A stretch of 64,000 nt of DNA from Streptomyces sp. NBC_00457 (GCF_036014015.1 NZ_CP107905.1:8184001-8248000), one strand, 5' to 3'. Counted from the first letter of the stretch, positions 7,703 to 14,929 are shown. Numbers and translations are program-made. The notes: generated by a model from the letters alone, not told the origin.

Positions 7703-9154
7703 ATGTCGCTCACCCGTAGGGACTTTGCCAGAAGCTCCGCGATCACCGGTGCCGGTGTCGCGCTCGCGGGCAGTGTCGGCGCCCTCGCCACCGCACCGAA
7801 CGCGCTCGCCTCCACCGACGTCGAGAGCGAGGCCGAGGGAACGGACGCCGCGTACGGCCGGGTCGGGTACGGGCCGCTGATCCCCGACCCCGACGGCATC
7901 CTCGCGCTGCCCGCCGGCTTCAAGTACCGCGTCATCACCTACAGCGGCAAGACCAAGCTGGAGTCGGGCGAGACCACCCCGTCCAACCACGACGGCACCG
8001 CCGCCTTCGACGGCCCGCGCGGCACCACGCTGCTGGTCAACAACCACGAGATCGGCGGCCCGTACGCCGACGCGGACGCCCCGGTCCCGCTCGCCGAGGG
8101 CCTCGTCTACGACCCGGCCGCGGCCGGCGGCTGCACGGTCGTCGAGGTCCGCCCCGGCGGCGAGGTCGCCGAGTGGGTCGGCATCGCCGGCACCTCCACC
8201 AACTGCGCCGGCGGCAGCACCCCTTGGAACACCTGGCTCACCTGCGAGGAGACCGAGGACAAGGCCGGCTCCAGGGGCATGACCAAGGACCACGGCTACG
8301 TCTTCGAGGTCGACCCCTCCGACCGCCGCGCCAACAAGAACCCCAAGCCCATCAAGGCGCTGGGCCGCTACGCCCACGAGGCCGTTGTCATCGACCCCAA
8401 GCGCGGCCACGCCTACCTGACCGAGGACGCGTCCAACCCCAACGGCCTGCTGTACCGCTGGACCCCGCCCGAGGGCTTCCGCCACGGCCGCGGCAAGCTG
8501 CGCACCCTCGCCGACGACGCGGGCACGTTCGAGGCCTTCAAGTGTTTCGACTCCGGCGGCAAGTTCGTCGACGACCTCTCCCGCGCCACCAAGATCGGCA
8601 CGGTCTACGGCGTCGACTGGATCGACGTCCCCGACCGCGACGCCAGGACGACCTCCGTGCGCAAGCAGTTCACCACCGGCCAGGTCACCCGCTGCCGCAA
8701 GCTGGAGGGCATGTGGTGGGGCGACGGCGGCGCGTACATCGTCTCCTCGTACGCCCGCGCGGAGAGCCCCGGACAGCCGCACGACGGCCAGGTCTGGTTC
8801 TACGACCCCAAGCGCCGCACCCTCACCCTGAAGGTCCTGCTCGGCGTGAACGCCGACCCGTCCAAGGACGGCGCCCTCGACGGCCCCGACAACATCACCG
8901 TCTCCCCGTACGGCGGCCTGATCCTCGCCGAGGACGGCGAGGGCATCCAGCACCTGTTCGGCGCGACGGACAGCGGTCGGACGTACCCCATCGCCCGCAA
9001 CGACCTCAACGTCGGCACCGAAGAGGAGCCCGAGTACAGCGAGTTCACCGGCGTCACCTTCTCGCCCTGCGGCCGCATCCTGTACGCGAACATTCAGGAC
9101 CCGGGCATCATGGTCGCGATTACCGGCCCTTGGAAGCGCCAGAAGCGCGGCTGA
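7703..9154 (+). CDS. Tat-exported PhoX-family (DUF839) phosphatase
   Basis: A 483-aa protein. The start ATG 7703 follows AGGAG. The N-terminus has a twin-arginine signal, LTRRDFARSSAITGAG, and an Ala-rich h-region ending ALAS. The body is the PhoX/DUF839 beta-propeller: YGPLIPDPDGILALPAGFKYRV, NNHEIGGP, WNTWLTCEET, the acidic metal-site region HEAVVIDPKRGHAYLTEDAS, LEGMWWGDGG, DGPDNITVSPYGGLILAEDGEG and FTGVTFSPCGRILYANIQDPG. PhoX enzymes are iron/calcium phosphomonoesterases acting outside the cell. The PHO box upstream supports induction on phosphate limitation. Substrate specificity is not readable. Confidence 0.9.
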   Translation: MSLTRRDFARSSAITGAGVALAGSVGALATAPNALASTDVESEAEGTDAAYGRVGYGPLIPDPDGILALPAGFKYRVITYSGKTKLESGETTPSNHDGTAAFDGPRGTTLLVNNHEIGGPYADADAPVPLAEGLVYDPAAAGGCTVVEVRPGGEVAEWVGIAGTSTNCAGGSTPWNTWLTCEETEDKAGSRGMTKDHGYVFEVDPSDRRANKNPKPIKALGRYAHEAVVIDPKRGHAYLTEDASNPNGLLYRWTPPEGFRHGRGKLRTLADDAGTFEAFKCFDSGGKFVDDLSRATKIGTVYGVDWIDVPDRDARTTSVRKQFTTGQVTRCRKLEGMWWGDGGAYIVSSYARAESPGQPHDGQVWFYDPKRRTLTLKVLLGVNADPSKDGALDGPDNITVSPYGGLILAEDGEGIQHLFGATDSGRTYPIARNDLNVGTEEEPEYSEFTGVTFSPCGRILYANIQDPGIMVAITGPWKRQKRG

Positions 9155-9187
9155 TTAATTCAATGGCCCGGCCCGCGGTACGCCTCC

Positions 9188-9193
9188 TACAGT
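9188..9193 (+). promoter_or_regulatory. Candidate -10 box for the Y-RNA cluster
   Basis: TACAGT fits a TAnnnT -10 element and would place transcription initiation near 9200, exactly where the closing helix of the first Y-RNA-like RNA begins. No convincing -35 is visible. Nothing similar precedes the second and third RNAs, so one transcript processed into three RNAs is possible. Confidence 0.35.
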
Positions 9194-9199
9194 GATGCA

Positions 9200-9339
9200 T
9201 GTCCAGGTGCGAAGGCAGGACCTACTTCCACTGATAATGGGGCGGCCGCGGGTTCGAGTCCCGCCACCGGTACAACGCGCCGGTGTAGCTCAGGGGTTAG
9301 AGCACCTACGTCGGTTCCGCCGGCCTTGAACTCTGGACA
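9200..9339 (+). ncRNA. Y-RNA-like RNA 1 with circularly permuted tRNA-like domain
   Basis: About 140 nt. Outer helix TGTCCAG (9200-9206) pairs with CTGGACA (9333-9339). An internal loop GTGCG/GAACT follows, then inner helix AAGGCAGG (9212-9219) with CCGGCCTT (9320-9327, one A.G mismatch). This bulged helix, with CGAAGG on the 5' side and CTTGA on the 3' side, resembles the Ro60-binding part of Y RNAs. Inside sits a tRNA-like unit in permuted order: T arm GCGGG-TTCGAGT-CCCGC (9248-9264), acceptor 3' strand CACCGGT (9265-9271), a 7-nt cap, acceptor 5' strand GCCGGTG (9279-9285), then D arm GCTC/GAGC (9288-9303). There is no anticodon arm in the usual place. Bacterial Y RNAs are known to mimic tRNA this way, and rsr follows directly. 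Confidence 0.85.
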
Positions 9340-9360
9340 CCACAATTTCATGCATGTCAC

Positions 9361-9438
9361 GCACCTCCCGGTGCGCAGGCTGCGGCTACTTCTCTCTCAA
9401 AGAATCCACGCCGCCGCCGACTTGATCTCGGGAGGCGC
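9361..9438 (+). ncRNA. Y-RNA-like RNA 2, minimal form without tRNA-like domain
   Basis: About 78 nt. Outer helix CCTCCCG (9364-9370) pairs with CGGGAGG (9429-9435), extendable to 9361/9438. Internal loop GTGCGCA (9371-9377) faces GACTTGATCT (9419-9428). Inner helix GGCTGCGGC (9378-9386) pairs with GCCGCCGCC (9410-9418) with one mismatch, closing a 23-nt loop. The 5' element GGTGCGCAGGC is shared with the other two RNAs, as is the TACTTCT after the inner helix, so it is a paralogue in which the tRNA-like module is absent and only the putative Ro-binding stem remains. Confidence 0.75.
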
Positions 9439-9449
9439 AGCAGATGGTG

Positions 9450-9587
9450 TGTGCCCGGTGCGCAGGCAACGGTTACTTCTGGGATCAGAGGGTTGCGGGT
9501 TCGAGTCCCGTCATCGACTCAGGGTCGGTGTAGCTCAATCGGCAGAGCATCTGACTGTTCCGTCGCCGACTCCTGACCTCGGGCACA
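9450..9587 (+). ncRNA. Y-RNA-like RNA 3 with circularly permuted tRNA-like domain
   Basis: About 138 nt. Outer helix TGTGCCCG (9450-9457) pairs perfectly with CGGGCACA (9580-9587). Internal loop GTGCGCA/GACTCCTGACCT. Inner helix GGCAACGG (9465-9472) with CCGTCGCC (9560-9567). The tRNA-like module is permuted: TCAGA (9485-9489) pairs with TCTGA (9550-9554) where a tRNA has its anticodon stem; T arm GCGGG-TTCGAGT-CCCGT (9495-9511); acceptor CATCGAC (9512-9518) and GTCGGTG (9524-9530) joined by a 5-nt cap; D arm GCTC/GAGC (9533-9548) with GG in the D loop. It ends 54 nt before the rsr start codon. Confidence 0.85.
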
Positions 9588-9622
9588 TTCCATTTGCTGC
9601 GCCTCCCCCTTGGAAAATCAAT

Positions 9623-9638
9623 GAATTCGGGGGAATTC
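9623..9638 (+). promoter_or_regulatory. Possible hairpin holding the rsr ribosome-binding site
   Basis: Two GAATTC hexamers (9623-9628 and 9633-9638) flank GGGG, so the RNA can fold as a 6-bp stem with a G4 loop. The G-run, the only Shine-Dalgarno-like element before ATG 9642, would sit in the loop. Ro60 or Y-RNA levels might act through it, but this is inference. Confidence 0.3.
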
Positions 9639-9641
9639 ACC

Positions 9642-11225
9642 ATGGCGCGTTTCAACACCAAGAACACCAGGGCACAGCCCACTTCCCGCGTGACGTCGAC
9701 CGGGCGCGTTCTGCGTACCCACCAGGGCGGCCGGGGTCAGGAGCGTGACGCACGCTCCGAGCTCTTTCTCCTCTCGATCGCCAACTTCGTCGCGCAGCAG
9801 ACCTTTTACGAGAGCGGCGAGGCCCGCGACGACCGGTTCGCCGAGCTCGTACGCCGGGTCGCCGTCGAGGACCCGGAGTGGACCGCGGGCCTGCTCGGCT
9901 GGCTGCGCGGTGAGGGCAACCTGCGTACGGCCTCGATCGTGGGCGCCGCTGAATACGTGAAGGCGCGCCTCGACGCCGGCGCGACGGACGGCCCGTCCAA
10001 CCGGCAGGTCATCGACTCCGTGCTGCGCCGCCCCGACGAGCCCGGCGAGCTGCTCGCGTACTGGACTTCGCGGTACGGCCGAGCCATCCCGAAGCCCGTG
10101 AAGCGTGGCGTCGCCGACGCCGTACGCCGCCTCTACAGCGCCAAGTCGCTCCTGAAGTACGACACGGCGTCCAAGGGCTACCGCTTCGGCGACATCCTGA
10201 ACCTGGTGCACGCCGCGCCGGATCCTCAGAAGCCGTGGCAGGGCGACCTGTTCCAGTACGCCCTCGACCGCCGGCACAACCCGGACACGGCTGTGGTGCC
10301 CAAGTCGCTGCCGGTTCTGGCGGCCCACCGTGACCTGATGGCACTGCGGCCCGCCAAGCGGCGCAGGGTCGTGACCGGTGCGGGCGGCGCGCAGCGTCTC
10401 GCGGACGCGGGCATCACCTGGGAGGCGCTGGCCGGCTGGCTGCAGGGCCCGATGGACAAGGCGGCCTGGGAGGCCGTGATCCCGTCCATGGGCGCCATGG
10501 CACTGGTCCGCAACCTGCGGAACTTCGACGAGGCCGGTGTCTCGGACGAGGTGGCGGCCCAGGTCGCCGCGAAGATCAGCGACCCGGCGGAGGTGGCGCG
10601 CTCGCGGCAGTTCCCGTTCCGCTACCTCGCCGCGTACCAGCACGCCCCGTCGCTGCGCTGGTCGTACCCGCTGGAGCAGGCACTCGGTCACTCGCTGGCC
10701 AACGTGCCCGCGCTGCCGGGCCGCACGCTGGTGCTCGTCGACCGCTCGGGCTCGATGTTCTGGTCGCGCCTGTCCGACCGCTCGGAGCTGAACCGGGCGG
10801 ACGCCGCGGCGATCTTCGGTACGGCGCTCGCGCTGCGGGCGGCGGACGCGGATCTCGTCGAGTTCGGCACGAGCAGCAACCGGATCCGCTTCCGCAAGGG
10901 CGAGTCCGTACTGAAGGTGCTCGACCGCTTCGGTGACCTCGGCGGTACCGATACCACCGAGGCGGTGCGCAAGCACTACAAGAAGCATGACCGCGTCCTG
11001 ATCATCACGGACGAGCAGGCCGCGTACAGCCACCACGGCGACCCCACCGAGCAGGTGCCGGCCCGCGTGCCGGTCTACACCTGGAACCTCGCCGGGTACC
11101 GGGCGGGCCACGGCCCGTCGGGCCGTGGCAACCGCCACACCTTCGGTGGCCTGTCGGACGCGGCGTTCCGGATGGTGCCGCTTCTCGAGAGCGCACGGGA
11201 CGCCGACTGGCCCTGGGTCGCGTAG
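9642..11225 (+). CDS. rsr: Ro60 orthologue (TROVE plus vWA domain RNA-binding protein)
   Basis: A 527-aa protein. I chose ATG 9642 (MARFNTKNTRAQP) because family proteins begin this way; upstream ATGs at 9594 and 9621 would add a tail unlike the family. The TROVE HEAT-repeat ring covers residues ~15-350, with signature stretches FVAQQTFYESGEARDDRF, LLGWLRGEGNLRTASIVGA, DSVLRRPDEPGELLAYW and FGDILNLVHAAP. The C-terminal vWA domain has an intact MIDAS: D367-R-S369-G-S371, GGTDTTEA near 435 and D457 in IITDEQA. Ro60 proteins bind Y RNAs and misfolded RNAs, and in bacteria tether exoribonucleases such as PNPase. Three Y-RNA-like genes lie immediately upstream, so the locus is self-contained. No rtcB lies in the window. 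Confidence 0.95.
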   Translation: MARFNTKNTRAQPTSRVTSTGRVLRTHQGGRGQERDARSELFLLSIANFVAQQTFYESGEARDDRFAELVRRVAVEDPEWTAGLLGWLRGEGNLRTASIVGAAEYVKARLDAGATDGPSNRQVIDSVLRRPDEPGELLAYWTSRYGRAIPKPVKRGVADAVRRLYSAKSLLKYDTASKGYRFGDILNLVHAAPDPQKPWQGDLFQYALDRRHNPDTAVVPKSLPVLAAHRDLMALRPAKRRRVVTGAGGAQRLADAGITWEALAGWLQGPMDKAAWEAVIPSMGAMALVRNLRNFDEAGVSDEVAAQVAAKISDPAEVARSRQFPFRYLAAYQHAPSLRWSYPLEQALGHSLANVPALPGRTLVLVDRSGSMFWSRLSDRSELNRADAAAIFGTALALRAADADLVEFGTSSNRIRFRKGESVLKVLDRFGDLGGTDTTEAVRKHYKKHDRVLIITDEQAAYSHHGDPTEQVPARVPVYTWNLAGYRAGHGPSGRGNRHTFGGLSDAAFRMVPLLESARDADWPWVA

Positions 11226-11236
11226 TCAGGGTGTGC

Positions 11237-11272
11237 AGGGTGTGCCCCGCACTTCGGTGCGGGGCACACCCT
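11237..11272 (+). terminator. Strong hairpin terminator after rsr
   Basis: A 16-bp perfect stem, AGGGTGTGCCCCGCAC with its complement, closed by a TTCG tetraloop, starts 12 nt after the rsr stop. There is no U-run, as is common for Streptomyces terminators. Confidence 0.85.
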
Positions 11273-11295
11273 TGTCCGGCGCCGTGACTGACATC

Positions 11296-11301
11296 TAACA
11301 T
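11296..11301 (+). promoter_or_regulatory. -10 box for a leaderless GntR-type gene
   Basis: TAACAT at 11296-11301 fits a -10 element. Initiation 8-9 nt later would fall on the GTG at 11310, and no Shine-Dalgarno precedes that GTG, so a leaderless transcript is likely. Confidence 0.5.
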
Positions 11302-11309
11302 TTCAGTTT

Positions 11310-11948
11310 GTGGAAGCCATACCGCGCACCCTGCTCCGCGACCGTGCCTACGAAGCGATACGGGACGCCATCGTCGCCGGTGAGATCGAGCCCGGTGCGG
11401 TCGTGCGGGACGGAGAGTTCGCCGAGCGGCTGGGGCTGTCGCGGGCGCCGGTGCGGGAGGCGTTCTCGCGGCTCGTGGACGAGGGGCTGCTGGAGAGCAA
11501 GCCGCAGAGCTATACGCGGGTGACTCCGGTCGTCGCGGGCGACGTACGGGACGCGGCGGCCGTCGTCGGAGCCATGCACGAGCTGGCCACCCGGGTCGCC
11601 GTGCCCCGGCTGTTCGCCGCGGACATCGAGAAGATGCGGGCCGCCAACGAGCGGTTCGCCGCCGCCGTCCGCGCGGGCGACGTCGACACCGCCCTGCACG
11701 CCGACGACGAACTGCACGACGTCCTCGTCCGGGTCAGCGGCAACCGCGCCGCCGCGGCCACCGTCGCCCGCTACACCCCCCTCATCCGCCGGCTGGAGCG
11801 ACGCCGCTTCGGTGAGGGCGGCACGTGCCGGTCGCCCGGACTGCACGAACGGCTGATCGCGGCCTGCGGGGACAAGGACGTGGACGAGGCGGTCCGCGTC
11901 ACCGCTGAGATCTGGCGCACCCTCGTGGACCTGGCCGACTCCGACTGA
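11310..11948 (+). CDS. GntR-family (FCD subfamily) transcriptional regulator
   Basis: A 212-aa protein starting at GTG 11310, probably leaderless. Residues 7-70 form the GntR winged helix: [59 protein letters not shown]. The C-terminal ~140 residues are an FCD-like all-helical ligand domain ([47 protein letters not shown]), with the acid/His residues that bind a metal and carboxylate in this family. It lies 14 nt upstream of the ACC deaminase gene on the same strand, so it probably regulates acdS and itself. The effector is unknown. Confidence 0.9.
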   Translation: MEAIPRTLLRDRAYEAIRDAIVAGEIEPGAVVRDGEFAERLGLSRAPVREAFSRLVDEGLLESKPQSYTRVTPVVAGDVRDAAAVVGAMHELATRVAVPRLFAADIEKMRAANERFAAAVRAGDVDTALHADDELHDVLVRVSGNRAAAATVARYTPLIRRLERRRFGEGGTCRSPGLHERLIAACGDKDVDEAVRVTAEIWRTLVDLADSD

Positions 11949-11962
11949 GCCAAGGAGGCTCC

Positions 11963-12979
11963 ATGTCCCTCTCCTCGTACGAGCGTTACCCGCTGCTCTT
12001 CGGCCCCTCACCGGTGCACCGGCTGGACCGCCTCACCGAACACCTCGGCGGCGCGTCCCTGTGGGCCAAGCGCGAGGACTGCAACTCCGGTGTGGCGTAC
12101 GGCGGCAACAAGACCCGCAAGCTGGAGTACCTGGTCGCCGACGCGCTCGCCAAGGGCTGCGACACGCTCGCCTCCATCGGCGGGGTGCAGTCCAACCACA
12201 CCCGTCAGGTCGCCGCCTGTGCCGCCCGCGCGGGACTCAAGTGCGTGCTGGTGCAGGAGAGTTGGGTGGAGTGGCCCGACTCGGTGTACGACAAGGTCGG
12301 CAACATCCTCATCAGCCGCCTTGCCGGCGCGGACGTACGGCTCGTGCGCGCCGGGTTCGGGATCGGCTTCAAGGAGAGCTGGGAGCAGGCACTCAGGGAG
12401 GTCGAGGAGGGGGGTGGGAAGCCGTACGCCATTCCTGCCGGCGCCTCCGACCATCCGCTCGGCGGCCTGGGCTTCGCCGGGTGGGCGTACGAAGTCGCCG
12501 ATCAGGAACGGGAGTTGGGCGTCTTCTTCGACACCGTGATCGTCTGCTCGGTCACCGGGTCGACGCAGGCCGGCATGGTCGCCGGATTCCGTGCGCTGGA
12601 GGAGGCGGGCGGGCGCACCCGACGGGTCATCGGCATCGACGCGTCCGCCGCCCCCGTCCGCACCCGGGAGCAGATCGCGCGGATCGCGCAGGGCACCGGG
12701 CAACTCATCGGCGTACAGAAGGAGTTGACGGAAGCCGACGTCGAGCTGGACGAGCGCTACCACGCGGGCACGTACGGGATTCCCGACGAGGCGACGCTCG
12801 CGGCGATGCGGCTCGCCGCCCGGACCGAGGGGATGGTCACCGACCCCGTGTACGAGGGGAAGTCGATGGCCGGGATGATCGACCTGGTCTCGCGGGGAGA
12901 GATCGGCCGGGACTCCACGGTGCTCTACGCCCATCTCGGCGGGCAGCCCGCGCTGAACGCGTACAGCGCGCTGTTCTAG
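11963..12979 (+). CDS. acdS: 1-aminocyclopropane-1-carboxylate deaminase
   Basis: A 338-aa fold-type II PLP enzyme that cleaves ACC, the plant ethylene precursor, to 2-oxobutyrate and ammonia. AAGGAGG precedes ATG 11963. The PLP lysine is K50 in [26 protein letters not shown] and [10 protein letters not shown] form the substrate and phosphate sites. Two positions separate true deaminases from D-cysteine desulfhydrases: the Glu in VYEGKSMAG and the Leu in [10 protein letters not shown] are both the deaminase type. The length equals the family norm. It is cytoplasmic. With the upstream GntR regulator it forms a two-gene unit closed by a hairpin, and it fits a root- or plant-litter-associated life alongside the pectinases. 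Confidence 0.95.
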   Translation: MSLSSYERYPLLFGPSPVHRLDRLTEHLGGASLWAKREDCNSGVAYGGNKTRKLEYLVADALAKGCDTLASIGGVQSNHTRQVAACAARAGLKCVLVQESWVEWPDSVYDKVGNILISRLAGADVRLVRAGFGIGFKESWEQALREVEEGGGKPYAIPAGASDHPLGGLGFAGWAYEVADQERELGVFFDTVIVCSVTGSTQAGMVAGFRALEEAGGRTRRVIGIDASAAPVRTREQIARIAQGTGQLIGVQKELTEADVELDERYHAGTYGIPDEATLAAMRLAARTEGMVTDPVYEGKSMAGMIDLVSRGEIGRDSTVLYAHLGGQPALNAYSALF

Positions 12980-12984
12980 ACGAC

Positions 12985-13027
12985 CGAACGCCGGGCCGCC
13001 CCCGCGGTCGGGGCGCCCCGGCGTTCG
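12985..13027 (+). terminator. Hairpin terminator between acdS and the TerD gene
   Basis: CGAACGCCGGG (12985-12995) pairs with CCCGGCGTTCG (13017-13027), with further pairing of the inner GC-rich bases. It lies between convergent genes and could serve both. Confidence 0.8.
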
Positions 13028-13046
13028 TATCGACTCGACTCGGCCG

Positions 13047-14273
13047 CTACAGCGACTGGGCCGCGGGCTTCACCATGCCGCGCACCGTCCGCGACTTGAC
13101 GAAGTCGCCGATCGCCGTCATCTCCCACTCGCCGGAGAACTGGCGGATCAGCTTGGCCATGATCACGCCCGTCTGCGGTTCGGCGCTGGTGAGGTCGAAG
13201 CGGACCAGTTCCTCGCCGGTCGAGGCGTCCAGGAGGCGGCAGTAGGCCTTGGCGACCTCGGTGAACTTCTGGCCGGTGAAGGAGTTGACGGTGAAGACCA
13301 GGCCGGTGACGTCCTGCGGGAGGCGGCCGAGGTCTACGGTGATCACCTCGTCGTCTCCGCCGCCCTCGCCGGTGAGGTTGTCGCCCGAGTGACGGATCGC
13401 GCCGTTCACGATCTGGAGCTTGCCGAAGTAGCAGCTGTCGATGTGGTTGCGCTGCGGGCCGTACGCGATGACCGAGGCGTCCAGGTCGATGTCCTTGCCG
13501 CGGTACGCCGGCTCCCAGCCGAGGCCCATCTGGACCTGGGAGAGCAGGGGGCGGCCGCCCTTCATCAGGGACACCGTCTGGTTCTTCTGGAGGCTGACCC
13601 GGCCCTTGTCGAGGTTGATCTTTCCGGCGCCGGGGGCGGGGGCGGCCGGGGGCGGGGACATGGCAGGGGCCGGCGGGGTGACCGGGGACTGCATCGTGGG
13701 CGTGGGGGCCGGCGGGGGCGGCGGCGGGGTGACCGGCTGGGGCGGTGCTACGGGAGCCGGGGTGGGCGCCGGTTCTTCCACGCTGACGCCGAAGTCGGTG
13801 GCGATGCCCGCCAGGCCGTTGGCGTATCCCTGGCCCACCGCGCGGGCCTTCCAGACGCCGTTGCGCAGATAGATCTCCACGACCACCAGGGCCGTCTCGG
13901 CGCCGAGCTGCGGGGGCGTGAAGGTGGCCAGGGCGCTGTTGTCGTCCGCGTTGCGGATCGTGGCCGTGGGTTCGATGCCCTGGAAGGTCTGGCCGGGGGC
14001 GTCCGGGCTGGCGGTGACGACGATCTTCTCGATGCCGGGGGGTACGGCCGCGGTGTCTACCGTGATCGCGTCGGGGGCGGTGCCGCCGCCCGAGCGGTAC
14101 GTCACGCCAGGGCCGCTCGGCTGGTTGTAGAAGATGAAGTCGTCGTCCGAGCGCACCTTGCCGTCGGCGGTGAGCAGCAGGCCCGATACGTCGAGCCGCA
14201 CCGGGGCGGCGACGTCCACCGTCACGCGCGCGGTGGGAAGAGGGATGTTCGAGCCGGGGGTCATAGCTGTCAT
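13047..14273 (-). CDS. Double TerD-domain protein (tellurium/stress type)
   Basis: A 408-aa protein with two TerD domains. Domain 1 (~8-165) has TVDVAAPVRLDVSGLLLTADGKVRSDDDFIFYNQPSGPGV and ends with IYLRNGVWKARAVGQGYANGLAGIATDFG. A Pro/Ala linker (~170-220) follows. Domain 2 (~222-405) has INLDKGRVSLQKNQTVSL, LGWEPA, IDLDASVIAYG and GGGDDEVITVDLGRLPQDVTGLVFTVNSF. The Asp-rich loops are the Ca-binding NDD-type motifs of the family. TerD proteins are linked to tellurite, colicin and general stress resistance in Ca-dependent surface complexes, but their molecular role is unclear. MTAM and MTPG starts are both possible; neither has a good ribosome site. Confidence 0.88.
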   Translation of the reverse strand: MTAMTPGSNIPLPTARVTVDVAAPVRLDVSGLLLTADGKVRSDDDFIFYNQPSGPGVTYRSGGGTAPDAITVDTAAVPPGIEKIVVTASPDAPGQTFQGIEPTATIRNADDNSALATFTPPQLGAETALVVVEIYLRNGVWKARAVGQGYANGLAGIATDFGVSVEEPAPTPAPVAPPQPVTPPPPPPAPTPTMQSPVTPPAPAMSPPPAAPAPGAGKINLDKGRVSLQKNQTVSLMKGGRPLLSQVQMGLGWEPAYRGKDIDLDASVIAYGPQRNHIDSCYFGKLQIVNGAIRHSGDNLTGEGGGDDEVITVDLGRLPQDVTGLVFTVNSFTGQKFTEVAKAYCRLLDASTGEELVRFDLTSAEPQTGVIMAKLIRQFSGEWEMTAIGDFVKSRTVRGMVKPAAQSL

Positions 14274-14350
14274 GCCCGGTGAACGAGCGAGGGTGTTTTG
14301 CCGTTCCCTTACCTGGGGGCCAATCGGCTGAGTGGGGTTTCAGCGGCGGT

Positions 14351-14572
14351 TCAGTGGCGGTTGCGGGGGTGGTTGCGTGCCGTGCGTTCGTTGCCGCGTT
14401 TGTAGTTTCCCGTCCAGCGGGCCATGACGAGCTGCGGGTCGGCCGTGGTGACCTCGTGGCGGAACTGGTCCGCTCGGGAGCCGCGCAGGACTGTTGCCTC
14501 GCGGCCGGAGTGCGTGATCAGGACGGTGCCGTCGGGGCGGTCCTCGTACTGGAAGCCCTGGGGTCTTGGCAT
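14351..14572 (-). CDS. Small conserved hypothetical protein
   Basis: A 73-aa protein, MPRPQGFQYEDRPDGTVLITH and so on, with a central GREATVLRG and a basic tail (YKRGNERTARNHPRNRH). It resembles small Streptomyces proteins of unknown function. It has no signal peptide or cysteine motif and may be nucleic-acid binding given the basic C-terminus. It is codirectional with the TerD gene (78 nt gap). A 300-bp repeat block lies upstream. Confidence 0.65.
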   Translation of the reverse strand: MPRPQGFQYEDRPDGTVLITHSGREATVLRGSRADQFRHEVTTADPQLVMARWTGNYKRGNERTARNHPRNRH

Positions 14573-14614
14573 GGTCGCGATGGTACGGGCGCGGGGTGGT
14601 ACGGCCCATCGATT

Positions 14615-14922
14615 TTCGCCCCCGCCGCCCCTACCCGTCCCATCCCTGGGGGCTGCCGCCCCCAGACCCCCGCTTCGGCCTGAACGGCCTCGTCCTCAAA
14701 CGCCGGACGGGCTGAAATGCACGCACCGGCGCTGAGAAGCGCGCGCCCCCAGCGGGTGGGTGGGGGTTGGGGATGGCGGTTCTCGTCTTCGAACGCCGGA
14801 CAGGCTGGAAAACCAGCCTCTCCGGCGTTTGAGGAGCGGGGGTCCAGGGGGCAGAGCCCCCTGGCGGGGTTGAAGGGGCGGAGCCCCTTCAGGATGGGAC
14901 GGGTAGGGGCGGCGGGGGCGAA
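14615..14922. repeat. Block of intergenic repeats bounded by a perfect 31-bp inverted repeat
   Basis: The outer arms, 14615-14645 (starting TTCGCCCCCGCCGCCCC) and 14892-14922, are exact reverse complements over 31 bp. Further inside are inverted copies of a GGGGG/CCCCC hairpin (near 14646-14672 and 14835-14890) and of CTCAAACGCCGGA (near 14692-14705 against 14820-14833). The whole block is therefore a large imperfect palindrome of ~308 bp in a 357-bp gap without a gene. It ends 8 bp from the stop of the dehydrogenase gene. It could be a non-autonomous mobile element or a compound terminator. Confidence 0.75.
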
Positions 14923-14929
14923 GAAAGGG

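Noticed and set aside
7139..8953. A long minus-strand open frame opposite the PhoX gene
   Set aside because: Shadow frame: Val/Gly/Ala/Asp-rich without domains, while the + strand has a full Tat-exported PhoX protein.
9241..9310. An ordinary tRNA gene at 9.24-9.31 kb or 9.48-9.56 kb
   Set aside because: T-arm and D-arm sequences look like tRNA, but the 3' half precedes the 5' half, the acceptor strands are joined by a short loop and no anticodon loop exists. They fit Y-RNA tRNA mimicry instead.
14573..14929. A small gene inside the repeat block
   Set aside because: Open frames there consist of repeat sequence, have no ribosome site and show no coding-type composition distinct from the hairpins.
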